DNA of 16,096 nucleotides from an uncultured Clostridia bacterium (GCA_937919015.1 CALFPN010000042.1:1-16096), one strand, 5' to 3'; shown: positions 7,336 to 14,302, counted from the first letter of the stretch. Notes: a model not told the origin generated them from the sequence alone. Numbers and translations: made by a program.

Positions 7336-7820
7336 AAGGTAAAGTATTCAAATATGGCGATAACGTAGACACAGACGTTATCATCCCCGCAAGATATCTG
7401 AATGTATCCAGCGGCGAAGAACTGGCAAAATACTGCATGATCGATATCGATGCAGATTTTGTAAACAACGTAACCGCAGGCGACATTATGGTGGCAACCA
7501 AAAACTTTGGCTGCGGTTCCTCCCGTGAACACGCACCTCTGGCCATCAAATGTGCAGGGATCTCCTGTGTCATCGCCTCTACGTTTGCCCGCATTTTCTA
7601 CAGAAATGCCATCAACATCGGCCTGCCCATTCTGGAATGCGAAGAAGCAGCCAACGATATCGATGCAGGGAATATTGTATCTGTGGATTTCAACACAGGT
7701 ATCATTACAAACGAAACAAAAAACAAGACCTATCAGGCAGAACCCTTCCCCACTTTCATGCAGAAGATCATGGCTGCCGGTGGTTTAGTCACATATACAA
7801 AAGAAAAAATCGAAAGATAA
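7323..7820 (+). CDS. leuD: 3-isopropylmalate dehydratase, small subunit
   Basis: Small swivel-domain subunit that completes the isomerase with LeuC. It has 165 aa, the length of the archaeal-like class and shorter than E. coli LeuD (about 200 aa), so both subunits belong to the same class. Recognisable blocks are KYGDNVDTDVIIPARYL at the N-terminus and CGSSREHAPLAIK, the substrate-loop motif, near residues 63-75. The AGGAGGG ribosome binding site lies inside the leuC coding end, 8 bases before the ATG. leuB starts 11 bases after it. Confidence 0.96.
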   Translation: METVKGKVFKYGDNVDTDVIIPARYLNVSSGEELAKYCMIDIDADFVNNVTAGDIMVATKNFGCGSSREHAPLAIKCAGISCVIASTFARIFYRNAINIGLPILECEEAANDIDAGNIVSVDFNTGIITNETKNKTYQAEPFPTFMQKIMAAGGLVTYTKEKIER

Positions 7821-7831
7821 GGTGAGAAAAA

Positions 7832-8911
7832 ATGGGAACCTATAACATTGCAGTATTAAAAGGAGACGGCATCGGCCCCGATGTCGTCACGGAGGCTATG
7901 GGCGTATTGACCTGTATCGGCGAAAAATACGGGCACAGCTTCCATTTCAACGAAAAATTAGCAGGCGGCTGCGCCTATGACGCATACGGCGAGCCTCTGC
8001 CCGATGAAACCCTGGAAGCATGCAAAAACAGCGATGCTATCCTGTTAGGGGCTGTGGGCGGCCCCAAATGGGATCATCTGCCCGCAAACCTGCGTCCCGA
8101 AGCAGGTGCCCTGCTGAAATTGAGAAGTTCTCTCGGCTTGTATGCAAACCTGCGTCCTGCCATCATTCATAAGGCTTTGAGTGCAGCCAGCCCCATCAAA
8201 AAAGAAATCATCGGTGACAGTCTGGACATCCTCGTTGTTCGTGAACTGACAGGCGGCATTTATTTCGGTAAACGCGGCACCAGAACCGGGAAATATGGTC
8301 TGGAAGCCTATGACGAAGAAGCCTACAGTGAATTTGAAGTAAAACGTATTGCCGTACAGGCCTTTGAAGCTGCTATGAAGCGCAGCAAACACGTCACCAG
8401 CATTGATAAGGCAAACGTGCTGGAAAGCAGCAAGCTCTGGAGAAAAACCGTGACAGAGGTGGCAAAGGATTACCCCGAAGTGGAACTGGATCATATGTAT
8501 GTAGATAACGCAGCCATGCAGCTGGTAAGAAACCCCAAACATTTTGACGTCATCGTCACCTCCAATATCTTCGGTGACATCATCTCCGACGAAGCCAGCC
8601 AGATCACAGGTTCTATCGGCATGCTGCCCTCCGCCAGTCTGGCAGATGGTGCCTTCGGTATGTATGAACCCATCCACGGTTCCGCTCCCGATATTGCCGG
8701 CAGAGATATGGCAAACCCCATTGCGACTATCCTTTCTGCAGCAATGATGCTGAAATTCTCCTTTGGCTTAGTAAAAGAATCCCAAGCTATTGAAGAAGCC
8801 GTCACAAAAGTGCTGGATGCAGGCTATCGAACAGCTGATATTTTCAGCGAAGGCACAAAAGAAGTCGGCACAAAAGAAATGGGCCGACTGATCTGCGAAG
8901 CCATCCGCTGA
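7832..8911 (+). CDS. leuB: 3-isopropylmalate dehydrogenase
   Basis: NAD-dependent oxidative decarboxylation of 3-isopropylmalate to 2-ketoisocaproate. It has 359 aa, normal for the family. The sequence shows GDGIGPDV at the N-terminus, LLGAVGGPKWD, the substrate-binding RSSLGLYANLRPA, and RELTGGIYFG. YVDNAAMQL and NIFGDIISDEAS carry the metal-binding aspartates. EPIHGSAPDIAG is the NAD-binding block. AAGGTGAG precedes the ATG. It is the last gene of the leucine operon, with an intrinsic terminator 25 bases after the stop. Final transamination to leucine must be encoded elsewhere. Confidence 0.97.
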   Translation: MGTYNIAVLKGDGIGPDVVTEAMGVLTCIGEKYGHSFHFNEKLAGGCAYDAYGEPLPDETLEACKNSDAILLGAVGGPKWDHLPANLRPEAGALLKLRSSLGLYANLRPAIIHKALSAASPIKKEIIGDSLDILVVRELTGGIYFGKRGTRTGKYGLEAYDEEAYSEFEVKRIAVQAFEAAMKRSKHVTSIDKANVLESSKLWRKTVTEVAKDYPEVELDHMYVDNAAMQLVRNPKHFDVIVTSNIFGDIISDEASQITGSIGMLPSASLADGAFGMYEPIHGSAPDIAGRDMANPIATILSAAMMLKFSFGLVKESQAIEEAVTKVLDAGYRTADIFSEGTKEVGTKEMGRLICEAIR

Positions 8912-8935
8912 CCTACGTTGATGTAACGAAAAGAA

Positions 8936-8967
8936 CCCCCTTGCCAATGCAAGGGGGCTTATTTTTT
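8936..8967 (+). terminator. intrinsic terminator, probably bidirectional, between leuB and the NlpC/P60 gene
   Basis: CCCCCTTGC and GCAAGGGGG form a perfect 9-bp stem around the loop CAAT, followed by CTTATTTTTT. On the other strand the stem is followed by TTCTTTTC, so it can also stop the convergent NlpC/P60 transcript. Confidence 0.92.
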
Positions 8968-8979
8968 ACGATGAAATTG

Positions 8980-10089
8980 TTATCTTAACACACGTCTTGC
9001 TGTCACATATGTTTTTGCGCTGTAGCCACTGTTTAGATCTGTGACTGTTACGCCATTGCCTTTCCCGTCTGTAGAATGTACATATGTACCATCACCGCAG
9101 TAAATGCCAACATGAGAGATTTTGCTGTCACCGCCGGTGTTAAAGAATACCAGATCGCCTGCCTGCAGACTGGACTTGGAAACTTCTACGCCGTTACCTG
9201 CCATAGATGCAGAACTTCTGTTCAGTGTAATTCCAAAATTCTTATATACAGAATATACAAAACCGGAACAGTCAACGCCGGTTCTCAGGTTTGTGCCGCC
9301 CCAAACATAGGGCGTACCAATGAACTGTTTGCCGTATGCAACCACTTCAGCACCTTTGCCGGAACCTGCGGAACGTGTTGTTCTCACACCTTCTCTGACA
9401 GAAAGATAATCTGCGCTGACATACCCCTTCTGGCCGCCGTCAGTAACCACTCTTACCCATTCCTGACCGACTCTGTCTACGTTGACTTCTGTACCTTTCG
9501 GCAAAACATTCAGTACAGTAGAATTCAGAGATGCTTCTTTTCTCAGCTTCAGACCGCCATCCGCAGTTACAACACCATATGCAGTTACTTTGGATTCTAC
9601 ATTAGCTTCGTTTGCAATTTTTGCTGTATATTTCACATAATCGCCATCTACATAATCTTTGCTCACATAAGCAGAGCCGCCTTTATAGGAAATGCGGTAC
9701 CAGTTGTCATTCTGACCTGTTACGCATACATAATCACCCTCAGCGAATTTGCCCAAAGAACTTGCAGATGTGGAAGCCTTTTCTCTGCAGTTTACGCTGG
9801 AACCATCGATGGTTGCGTCCGCTTTTGTTACTTCAAAATAATCTTTGGATACAAAGCCGTTGTTTCCCTTATAGGAAATTTCAAACCAACTGCCATCTTT
9901 ATCCAGAATTTCAAATTCTGTACCTTTATTGATCTTACCCAGCACGTCTGCACCCGTACTCGCTGCTGCACGCACATTTACGTTTGTGCCGGAAGCTTGT
10001 CCTGCGTCTGCAGCCATTACTGTGACTGTGCCTAAAGCAGCAAAAAGAGCGGTCAGGCATACTTGTTTGATCGCTTTTCTAAAAACCAT
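8980..10089 (-). CDS. secreted peptidoglycan endopeptidase, three SH3b domains plus NlpC/P60
   Basis: A 369-aa cell-wall hydrolase predicted to cut peptide stems of peptidoglycan. The start is the ATG at 10089, with GGAGGA upstream; an in-frame TTG five codons earlier lies over that site and is less likely. The signal peptide ends around VMAADA. Three bacterial SH3 repeats follow at about 31-87, 90-148 and 168-228, each ending in a GFVSKDY/AYVSKDY/GYVSADY-type block. The NlpC/P60 domain (about 245-369) shows the catalytic set Cys274 (VDCSGF), His326 (ISHVGIY) and His338 (YVHSTD). It is transcribed alone from a strong promoter carrying a WalR-like box, which fits a cell-wall hydrolase. It resembles the LytE/CwlO class, but no specific orthologue can be named. 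Confidence 0.93.
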   Translation of the reverse strand: MVFRKAIKQVCLTALFAALGTVTVMAADAGQASGTNVNVRAAASTGADVLGKINKGTEFEILDKDGSWFEISYKGNNGFVSKDYFEVTKADATIDGSSVNCREKASTSASSLGKFAEGDYVCVTGQNDNWYRISYKGGSAYVSKDYVDGDYVKYTAKIANEANVESKVTAYGVVTADGGLKLRKEASLNSTVLNVLPKGTEVNVDRVGQEWVRVVTDGGQKGYVSADYLSVREGVRTTRSAGSGKGAEVVAYGKQFIGTPYVWGGTNLRTGVDCSGFVYSVYKNFGITLNRSSASMAGNGVEVSKSSLQAGDLVFFNTGGDSKISHVGIYCGDGTYVHSTDGKGNGVTVTDLNSGYSAKTYVTARRVLR

Positions 10090-10131
10090 TGGATTCTCCT
10101 CCAAACTTATTTCAATCGTTCTATTGAATTT

Positions 10132-10148
10132 GTTACAAATCTGTTACA
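10132..10148 (-). promoter_or_regulatory. WalR (YycF/VicR)-type box at the NlpC/P60 transcription start
   Basis: Minus strand reads TGTAAC-AGATT-TGTAAC, a perfect fit to the known WalR consensus TGTWAH-N5-TGTWAH. It begins 3 bases after the -10 and so covers the expected start site, a position that suggests repression rather than activation. Confidence 0.7.
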
Positions 10149-10151
10149 ATT

Positions 10152-10180
10152 AGTATACAAAAGAGTAATAAATTTGTCAA
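10152..10180 (-). promoter_or_regulatory. strong promoter of the SH3-NlpC/P60 gene
   Basis: On the minus strand TTGACA (10175-10180), a 17-base spacer and TATACT (10152-10157). About 55 bases of leader lie before the start codon. Confidence 0.85.
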
Positions 10181-10224
10181 CGCCTTTTTTAACCGGTTTG
10201 CATAATTTTCTTTCATTTTTCTAC

Positions 10225-10258
10225 AAAAAAAGGCGGAGAATCCATTTTCCCCCGCCTT
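10225..10258 (-). terminator. intrinsic terminator of the nicotinamidase-aminopeptidase operon
   Basis: On the minus strand AAGGCGG pairs with CCGCCTT across a loop, with the second arm running into seven T. It lies about 80 bases after the aminopeptidase stop. Nothing else is evident between 10181 and 10340. Confidence 0.85.
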
Positions 10259-10340
10259 AAAGTTCACATAATTCTTGTTTTTCGTTTCTTTCCTGTAAAA
10301 TCTGATTTCTTAAGTATTTATTAAATCAAACAAACTATCG

Positions 10341-11462
10341 TTATATTTTCAGAAGTTCTTCCTTGAATCTGCCATTTTCGTAAAATAACTCTCCGTCAGC
10401 ATAGATTCTGCCCTCTTTTGTCATATCATTGATCATATCCCAATGGATGGCAGATTCGTTTTTCCCGCCTGCTTCCTGAAAAGCCTCACCAATAGCCATG
10501 TGCATGGAGCCGCCGATCTTTTCATCAAAGAGGATATTCTTCGTATGACGCTGGATGCCGTAGTTGGTGCCGATGGCAACCTCGCCGAAATAGCGGGAGC
10601 CGGCATCTGTATCGATATAAGAAAGAAGTGTATCCAGCATTTCCCCATTTTTGCAGGAAACATCCGTAATTCTGCCCTTTTCCACCATTAGGCGCACTTC
10701 ATAAAATTCGTTGCCGTTCATAATGGAAGGATAAGAAAATGTAATGTACCCGTCGATACCATCTTCCACGGGAGAAGTAAAAATTTCGCCATCGGGGAAA
10801 TTAGCATCGCCGCAGCAGTTGATCCATTTTCTGCCGGAAACATTCACCTTGATATCCGTATCTTTGGAAAGGATATGCAGTTCCTTTTTCCCATCCAGAT
10901 ACTTAACCCATTTTTCCTGCCATGCCGCCATTTCTTCCCATTTTGCAACGGGATCGGCTTCATACAGATATCCTGCCGCATAGACGAAGTCTTCGTATTC
11001 CTCCAGACTCATGCCTGCATTCTGGGCATCGCCGTTGGTTGGAAACTGGGTGCCGCACCAGCGCAGTTCTCCAGTGCCCATACGTTCAGAATAGATTTTT
11101 CTGTTATCTTTATTGGCCAGACGTTTCTGTTTCAGTCTTTCCCCGTTGATGGACTGCATGGTCTTTGTATTCTCACTGCCCCATGCACTGATCCAGACAT
11201 CACTTTTCGCACAGGCACCAAAACGGATATTTTCACGGGCATACTGCTCTTCTGTGCCGTTTTTCAAAATTTCCGCATCCACATCAGGCATATCCACATA
11301 GTAATCCACCAATGCGCCGGCCTTTACTGCTGCTCTTGCCACCGCTTTGATGAAAGGCAGAGCCCCATCCTCCGCGGAAATGGCAACGCGGTCACCCTTT
11401 TTTACTTTTGTGGAATAATTCACCAGCACATCCGCCAGTTTTTCCAGTCTTTCATCTCTCAT
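10341..11462 (-). CDS. M29-family (AmpS/PepS-like) metal-dependent aminopeptidase
   Basis: A 373-aa cytoplasmic aminopeptidase that removes N-terminal residues from peptides. It begins MRDERLEKLADVLVNYSTKVKKGDRVAI, as this family does. The C-terminal half has the metal-site blocks: GEIFTSPVEDG and GEVAIGTNYGI (glutamates), then KNILFDEKIGGSMHMAIGEAF and IHWDMI (histidines). The length is at the short end of the usual 370-410 aa. AAGGTGA before the ATG overlaps the stop codon region of the nicotinamidase-like gene 9 bases upstream, so the two form an operon. No functional link between them is established; peptide or amide recycling is speculation. Confidence 0.92.
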   Translation of the reverse strand: MRDERLEKLADVLVNYSTKVKKGDRVAISAEDGALPFIKAVARAAVKAGALVDYYVDMPDVDAEILKNGTEEQYARENIRFGACAKSDVWISAWGSENTKTMQSINGERLKQKRLANKDNRKIYSERMGTGELRWCGTQFPTNGDAQNAGMSLEEYEDFVYAAGYLYEADPVAKWEEMAAWQEKWVKYLDGKKELHILSKDTDIKVNVSGRKWINCCGDANFPDGEIFTSPVEDGIDGYITFSYPSIMNGNEFYEVRLMVEKGRITDVSCKNGEMLDTLLSYIDTDAGSRYFGEVAIGTNYGIQRHTKNILFDEKIGGSMHMAIGEAFQEAGGKNESAIHWDMINDMTKEGRIYADGELFYENGRFKEELLKI

Positions 11463-11471
11463 GATTTCACC

Positions 11472-12002
11472 TTATTTCACTTCAATCTGACAAGCCTGCA
11501 TTGTTTTCAGGGCTGCTTCGTGGCTTTCGGGGGTCACACCTGCACAGCAGGATGCATCCACGCTGATCTTCACTTCAGGCAGTCTTGCTTTCAAGATCAG
11601 GGCGTTGGAAACGACGCAGATATCTGTGCAAAGGCCAACCAGTTCGATTTCACATTCAGACAATTCATGGCCCATGAATTCCATCACCATCATATCTGCC
11701 AGCTGCAAAGAACCGAAGGTGGGCTTATTCATGACAACGGCACTGCCCATGGCTGCTTTTACCTTATCATGGATTTCCCAGCCGTGGGTGCCTTCGATGC
11801 AATGGGCAACGGGCAGTTTTTCGCCTTCCTGGGTCATCAGGTAATCATCCTGATGGGTGTCTCTGGTAACATAGATACAGTCTTTTGTGTATTCGCCCAT
11901 TTTTGCGACTACGTGATCCACGATGGCTTCCGCTTCGGGTGTGCCCAGAGAACCGTCGATAAAGTCATTCTGCATATCTACAACGATCAAAATCTTTTTC
12001 AT
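11472..12002 (-). CDS. nicotinamidase-like cysteine hydrolase (isochorismatase fold)
   Basis: A 176-aa cytoplasmic enzyme, probably hydrolysing nicotinamide to nicotinate for NAD salvage. The triad of the family is visible: Asp9 (VDMQNDF), Lys93 (MNKPTFGS) and Cys129 (CTDICV). The nicotinamidase metal motif is partly there: Asp48-Thr-His50 stands in the place of the usual DWH, and VAHCIEGTHG (His68) matches the WPxHCVxGT block. SHEAALKTM near the C-terminus is also typical. AGGAAG precedes the ATG. It is the first gene of a two-gene operon. Nicotinamidase is favoured over another amidohydrolase because of the metal site, but the substrate is inferred. No gene symbol is given for that reason; pncA is the likely name. 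Confidence 0.85.
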   Translation of the reverse strand: MKKILIVVDMQNDFIDGSLGTPEAEAIVDHVVAKMGEYTKDCIYVTRDTHQDDYLMTQEGEKLPVAHCIEGTHGWEIHDKVKAAMGSAVVMNKPTFGSLQLADMMVMEFMGHELSECEIELVGLCTDICVVSNALILKARLPEVKISVDASCCAGVTPESHEAALKTMQACQIEVK

Positions 12003-12014
12003 CTTCGTTCTTCC

Positions 12015-12065
12015 TTTCTGCTATAGTAAAATTTACTTAGTGAATTGATTCTACCATAGCAGAAA
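12015..12065. repeat. 10-bp inverted repeat around the nicotinamidase promoter
   Basis: TTTCTGCTAT (12015-12024) and ATAGCAGAAA (12056-12065) are perfect inverted copies. They flank the -10 and start site, and the second copy lies in the spacer between -35 and -10. Between them TTTACTTAGTGAA (12032-12044) is itself an imperfect dyad. It could be a split operator; alternatively the repeat is fortuitous. Confidence 0.5.
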
Positions 12066-12076
12066 TTTTCTTTCAA
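12048..12076 (-). promoter_or_regulatory. promoter of the nicotinamidase-aminopeptidase operon
   Basis: On the minus strand TTGAAA (12071-12076), a 17-base spacer and TAGAAT (12048-12053). About 40 bases separate it from the start codon. Confidence 0.75.
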
Positions 12077-12088
12077 GACAGGTGTCAA
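12071..12088 (-). promoter_or_regulatory. candidate NiaR (YrxA)-like operator overlapping the -35
   Basis: Minus strand reads TTGACACCTGTCTTGAAA, with a GACA-CC-TGTC dyad covering the -35. It resembles the ACACCTGTCTTGACA-type core I recall for the niacin-responsive repressor NiaR of Bacilli and Clostridia. The downstream gene being nicotinamidase-like supports this. The match is from memory only. Confidence 0.4.
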
Positions 12089-12124
12089 TGCATCTTCTTC
12101 TAAGAAAAATGAATGGTTTCTCAT

Positions 12125-12646
12125 TTATCTGGGCGTATTTCTTGTTTCAATTCTAACCTTTTGCGCAGATTCCAACCAATTCACCTGAAAACCAATTGCT
12201 TTTCCCAAGTCTCTTAATTTATAATAGGTATATCCATCAATTACATAACCTTCCATGACATCTGTCAGTTCCACTCCATTCAAATATACTGTTGCATCAG
12301 ACCGAACAGCATTTTTTAACGCTGGATGAATTCTGAATTTTTTGCCTTCTTCTGTTTCCTTATAGTCACGTCCCGTTTCCAAATAAACAGAATTTGTTTC
12401 CTGATTATAGATAATATCAAAGTTATAATCATCGACATTCGCTTTATCTGTCATAGCTTTAGCAACATCACGCAGACGCATATAATTATATCCGTTGATG
12501 TTATACCCCTTCATTTCAACGTTATAATCATCCAATTCAATTTTCTGCTCTACTGGTTTGGCTTTTGTGAAATCTTTCTCTTCAGCACCAAAAGCCGTTG
12601 TCCCCATCATCGCCATTGCCAGCACCACTGTAAAAAATCTCTTCAT
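12125..12646 (-). CDS. secreted stalk-domain (copper amine oxidase N-like) protein
   Basis: A 173-aa secreted protein. GGAGG precedes the ATG at 8 bases. The signal peptide MKRFFTVVLAMAMMGTTAFG-AEE is nearly the same as that of the next gene upstream. The mature part has two copies of the repeat found in copper-amine-oxidase-N/stalk domains: INGYNYMRLRDVAKAM (about residues 50-100) and IDGYTYYKLRDLGKAIGF followed by VNW (about 125-170). Such repeats are non-catalytic and occur on clostridial surface proteins. There is no LPXTG, transmembrane tail or catalytic domain, so it may be a free or wall-associated accessory protein. It is a short paralogue of the gene at 12753-13847, from which it is separated by its own promoter. 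Confidence 0.82.
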   Translation of the reverse strand: MKRFFTVVLAMAMMGTTAFGAEEKDFTKAKPVEQKIELDDYNVEMKGYNINGYNYMRLRDVAKAMTDKANVDDYNFDIIYNQETNSVYLETGRDYKETEEGKKFRIHPALKNAVRSDATVYLNGVELTDVMEGYVIDGYTYYKLRDLGKAIGFQVNWLESAQKVRIETRNTPR

Positions 12647-12677
12647 TTCCTTTTCCTCCTTACATTTTTAAGTCTCC

Positions 12678-12698
12678 CATAAGTTTCCATAACTTACG
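12678..12698. repeat. inverted repeat at the 5' end of the 173-aa stalk gene mRNA
   Basis: CATAAGTT and AACTTACG are inverted copies (7 of 8) around TCCAT. On the minus-strand transcript they would form an 8-bp hairpin, with one G-U pair, right at the expected 5' end. This could protect the mRNA or act as a protein site. Confidence 0.5.
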
Positions 12699-12703
12699 AA
12701 ATC

Positions 12704-12749
12704 ATTATACCAATATAAAACTTTTAAAACCATTAAGAATTTCTTACGA
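12704..12749 (-). promoter_or_regulatory. activator-type promoter of the 173-aa stalk gene
   Basis: On the minus strand an extended -10 (TGG-TATAAT, -10 at 12704-12709) has no recognisable -35. Upstream, TCGTAAG (12743-12749) and TCTTAAT (12732-12738) form a direct repeat with an 11-base period, 22 bases ahead of the -10. The same arrangement recurs before the paralogous gene. Confidence 0.6.
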
Positions 12750-12752
12750 TTC

Positions 12753-13847
12753 TCACTTCACCTCTGTGCCGCCCCATTCTACAACGGTAAAGCCATCCCT
12801 TTCCAGTACGGGCAGCTTCTGTTCGGGCACATCCATAGGTTCCTCAATGGCTTTGAACGCCATAAACACACGGAGCATATTATCCGGTTCGGGAGTGATG
12901 TTCAGTTTTGCGGATGCATCATAGTTTTCCCACTGGAAGGAAATCAGATTATAAGCATTATCCTGCATATAAGGCAGCCAGTAAACGATGAATTCGTTAT
13001 ATTCTCTGGGTGTCATACCCATTTCGGAAAGTTTGTCCTGCAGGAAGGAAACCGTATCTTCGCCTTTTACCACAAAGCCTTCAGAAAAGTCCATTTCACC
13101 ATAGCCTTCCCCTTCCCAGAACAAATAGGAATACTCTCTGCCGTCCGCATGGTTGGTCAACGTGCCGTCGGGTTCGGCAGTTACCTTCCAGCCTTCGTTG
13201 TAGTTGGGATATGTTACAGTCAAATCGCAATCCACTTTAACAGAAATGTCTGTGGTTTCTTCGGGATACAAATAAATAACTGGTTTCCTGAAAATAACTC
13301 GATTTCCATTTTCATCGTAAATTGGTTCTCTAGGTTGTTCGCCTATCAAAGAAATGGACTTTTCCACTTCACACCATTCCACATCCAAACTAAGCAATTC
13401 TGCTAAATCCCTCAGTTTAAAATAGGTATATCCGTCAATCACATATCCTTCCATATAACCCATCGGCAGTTTCGCCCCATTTACTTTCAGCTGTGTATTT
13501 GCCAGCACAGCCGTTTTTTCTTCAGAATCAAAGCGTTGTTTTTCCGTCTCCTCAATTGGTTTATAATCCATACCTCTCAGGATATCAATACTTTTTTCTT
13601 CATTATTATAAATGACACCAAAGTGATGCATCTGTTTATCAATATATTTTGTTATTGGTTTTGCAATATCCCGAAGACCAAAATAACTATATCCATTGAC
13701 ATTGTAATATTCCATCACTGTGCGGGTTCCGTCGAAATATACACCTGTCGTCATAGGTTTTGCCAGTGCCGTTTCTCTTTCCTCCGCCCCATAGGCCGTT
13801 GTTCCCATCATCGCCATTGCCAGAACCATTGCCAAAAACCGTTTCAT
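12753..13847 (-). CDS. secreted stalk-domain protein with C-terminal KPVIYLYP domain
   Basis: A 364-aa secreted protein. The start at 13847 is chosen because AAGGAGGAAGGGT precedes it and the signal peptide MKRFLAMVLAMAMMGTTAYG follows; the open frame extends 23 codons further without such a site. Two stalk repeats follow: NVNGYSYFGLRDIAKPI (about residues 45-105) and IDGYTYFKLRDLAELLSL followed by VEW (about 130-180). After a linker, the C-terminal domain from about residue 200 begins with RKPVIYLYPEE. It continues through an acidic, aromatic-rich region (YSYLFWEGEGYGEMDF, YWLPYMQDNAYN). I have a sense of having seen KPVIYLYP-type domains in uncharacterised clostridial proteins but know no function. 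The stalk repeats presumably display this domain outside the cell. Confidence 0.82.
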   Translation of the reverse strand: MKRFLAMVLAMAMMGTTAYGAEERETALAKPMTTGVYFDGTRTVMEYYNVNGYSYFGLRDIAKPITKYIDKQMHHFGVIYNNEEKSIDILRGMDYKPIEETEKQRFDSEEKTAVLANTQLKVNGAKLPMGYMEGYVIDGYTYFKLRDLAELLSLDVEWCEVEKSISLIGEQPREPIYDENGNRVIFRKPVIYLYPEETTDISVKVDCDLTVTYPNYNEGWKVTAEPDGTLTNHADGREYSYLFWEGEGYGEMDFSEGFVVKGEDTVSFLQDKLSEMGMTPREYNEFIVYWLPYMQDNAYNLISFQWENYDASAKLNITPEPDNMLRVFMAFKAIEEPMDVPEQKLPVLERDGFTVVEWGGTEVK

Positions 13848-13901
13848 ACCCTTCCTCCTTCTGGTCATTGTCCCTTTTTCTCCCAACTTTTCCTTTCTCC
13901 C

Positions 13902-13957
13902 ATCATACCACTCCAAGGTTACAGCACCGTAACAAAAATCCTAAGACTTTCTTAAGA
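13902..13957 (-). promoter_or_regulatory. activator-type promoter of the 364-aa stalk gene
   Basis: On the minus strand an extended -10 (TGG-TATGAT, -10 at 13902-13907) lacks a -35. TCTTAAG (13951-13957) and TCTTAGG (13940-13946) form a direct repeat with an 11-base period, 32 bases ahead of the -10. GTTAC-N6-GTAAC (about 13919-13934) is a further small dyad between them. Confidence 0.6.
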
Positions 13958-13985
13958 TTTTCTTTCCCTTTTCTCCCCTTTCACC

Positions 13986-14015
13986 TTGACAGTACAGCCT
14001 TTTTCGGGTTATCAT
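13986..14015 (+). promoter_or_regulatory. promoter of proS leader
   Basis: TTGACA (13986-13991) and TATCAT (14010-14015) are 18 bases apart. The promoter is divergent from the 364-aa stalk gene promoter and feeds the T-box leader directly. Confidence 0.75.
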
Positions 14016-14021
14016 AACAGA

Positions 14022-14256
14022 TGTGAAAAACAATGACAGGGAATAGTAGAAAAGTCACTTTGTCTCCAGAAAACAGGCGGTTGATGCGAGCCTCGGCAAA
14101 CCTTTTTGAACCTGCCCCTTGAGTTCCGCAGGGAAAATGCGGCGTAGATTCGGCGTTAACGATTTGGAGAGGATAATTAAAACCATTGATTATCAATAAG
14201 GGTGGCACCGCCGAATGACCTTGGTCCCTTGCGTTTGGGAACAGAGGTCTTTTTTT
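14022..14256 (+). ncRNA. T-box riboswitch, proline-type
   Basis: A tRNA-sensing leader that allows proS transcription when uncharged tRNA-Pro accumulates. It shows the stem I start CAGGGAATAGTAGA and the GAAC-containing specifier arm, with candidate specifier CCT (Pro) at 14117-14119 directly before TGAG. The leucine leader upstream in the window has CTC in the same place. The T-box AGGGTGGCACCGCC is at 14199-14212 and the terminator follows. The TGGC of the T-box would pair best with a G discriminator base, whereas A is the usual base in bacterial tRNA-Pro; this is the one odd point. Confidence 0.93.
14217..14256 (+). terminator. T-box-controlled intrinsic terminator before proS
   Basis: GACCT and AGGTC at the base plus GTCCC and GGGAAC inside form an interrupted stem (14217-14249), followed by seven T (14250-14256). 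Confidence 0.88.
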
Positions 14257-14302
14257 ACGCCCATTCACCTGTAAAAATATCATTCCAAAGGAGGAAACAA
14301 AA

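Noticed and set aside
10875..12026. A 383-codon plus-strand frame over the aminopeptidase and nicotinamidase genes
   Set aside because: It is antisense to two well-supported enzymes and has the same Phe/Cys/His-rich shadow composition.
12095..12125. AT-rich hairpin AAATGA/TCATTT after the 173-aa stalk gene as a terminator
   Set aside because: The stem is only six A/T-rich pairs with a short broken T run; too weak to call.
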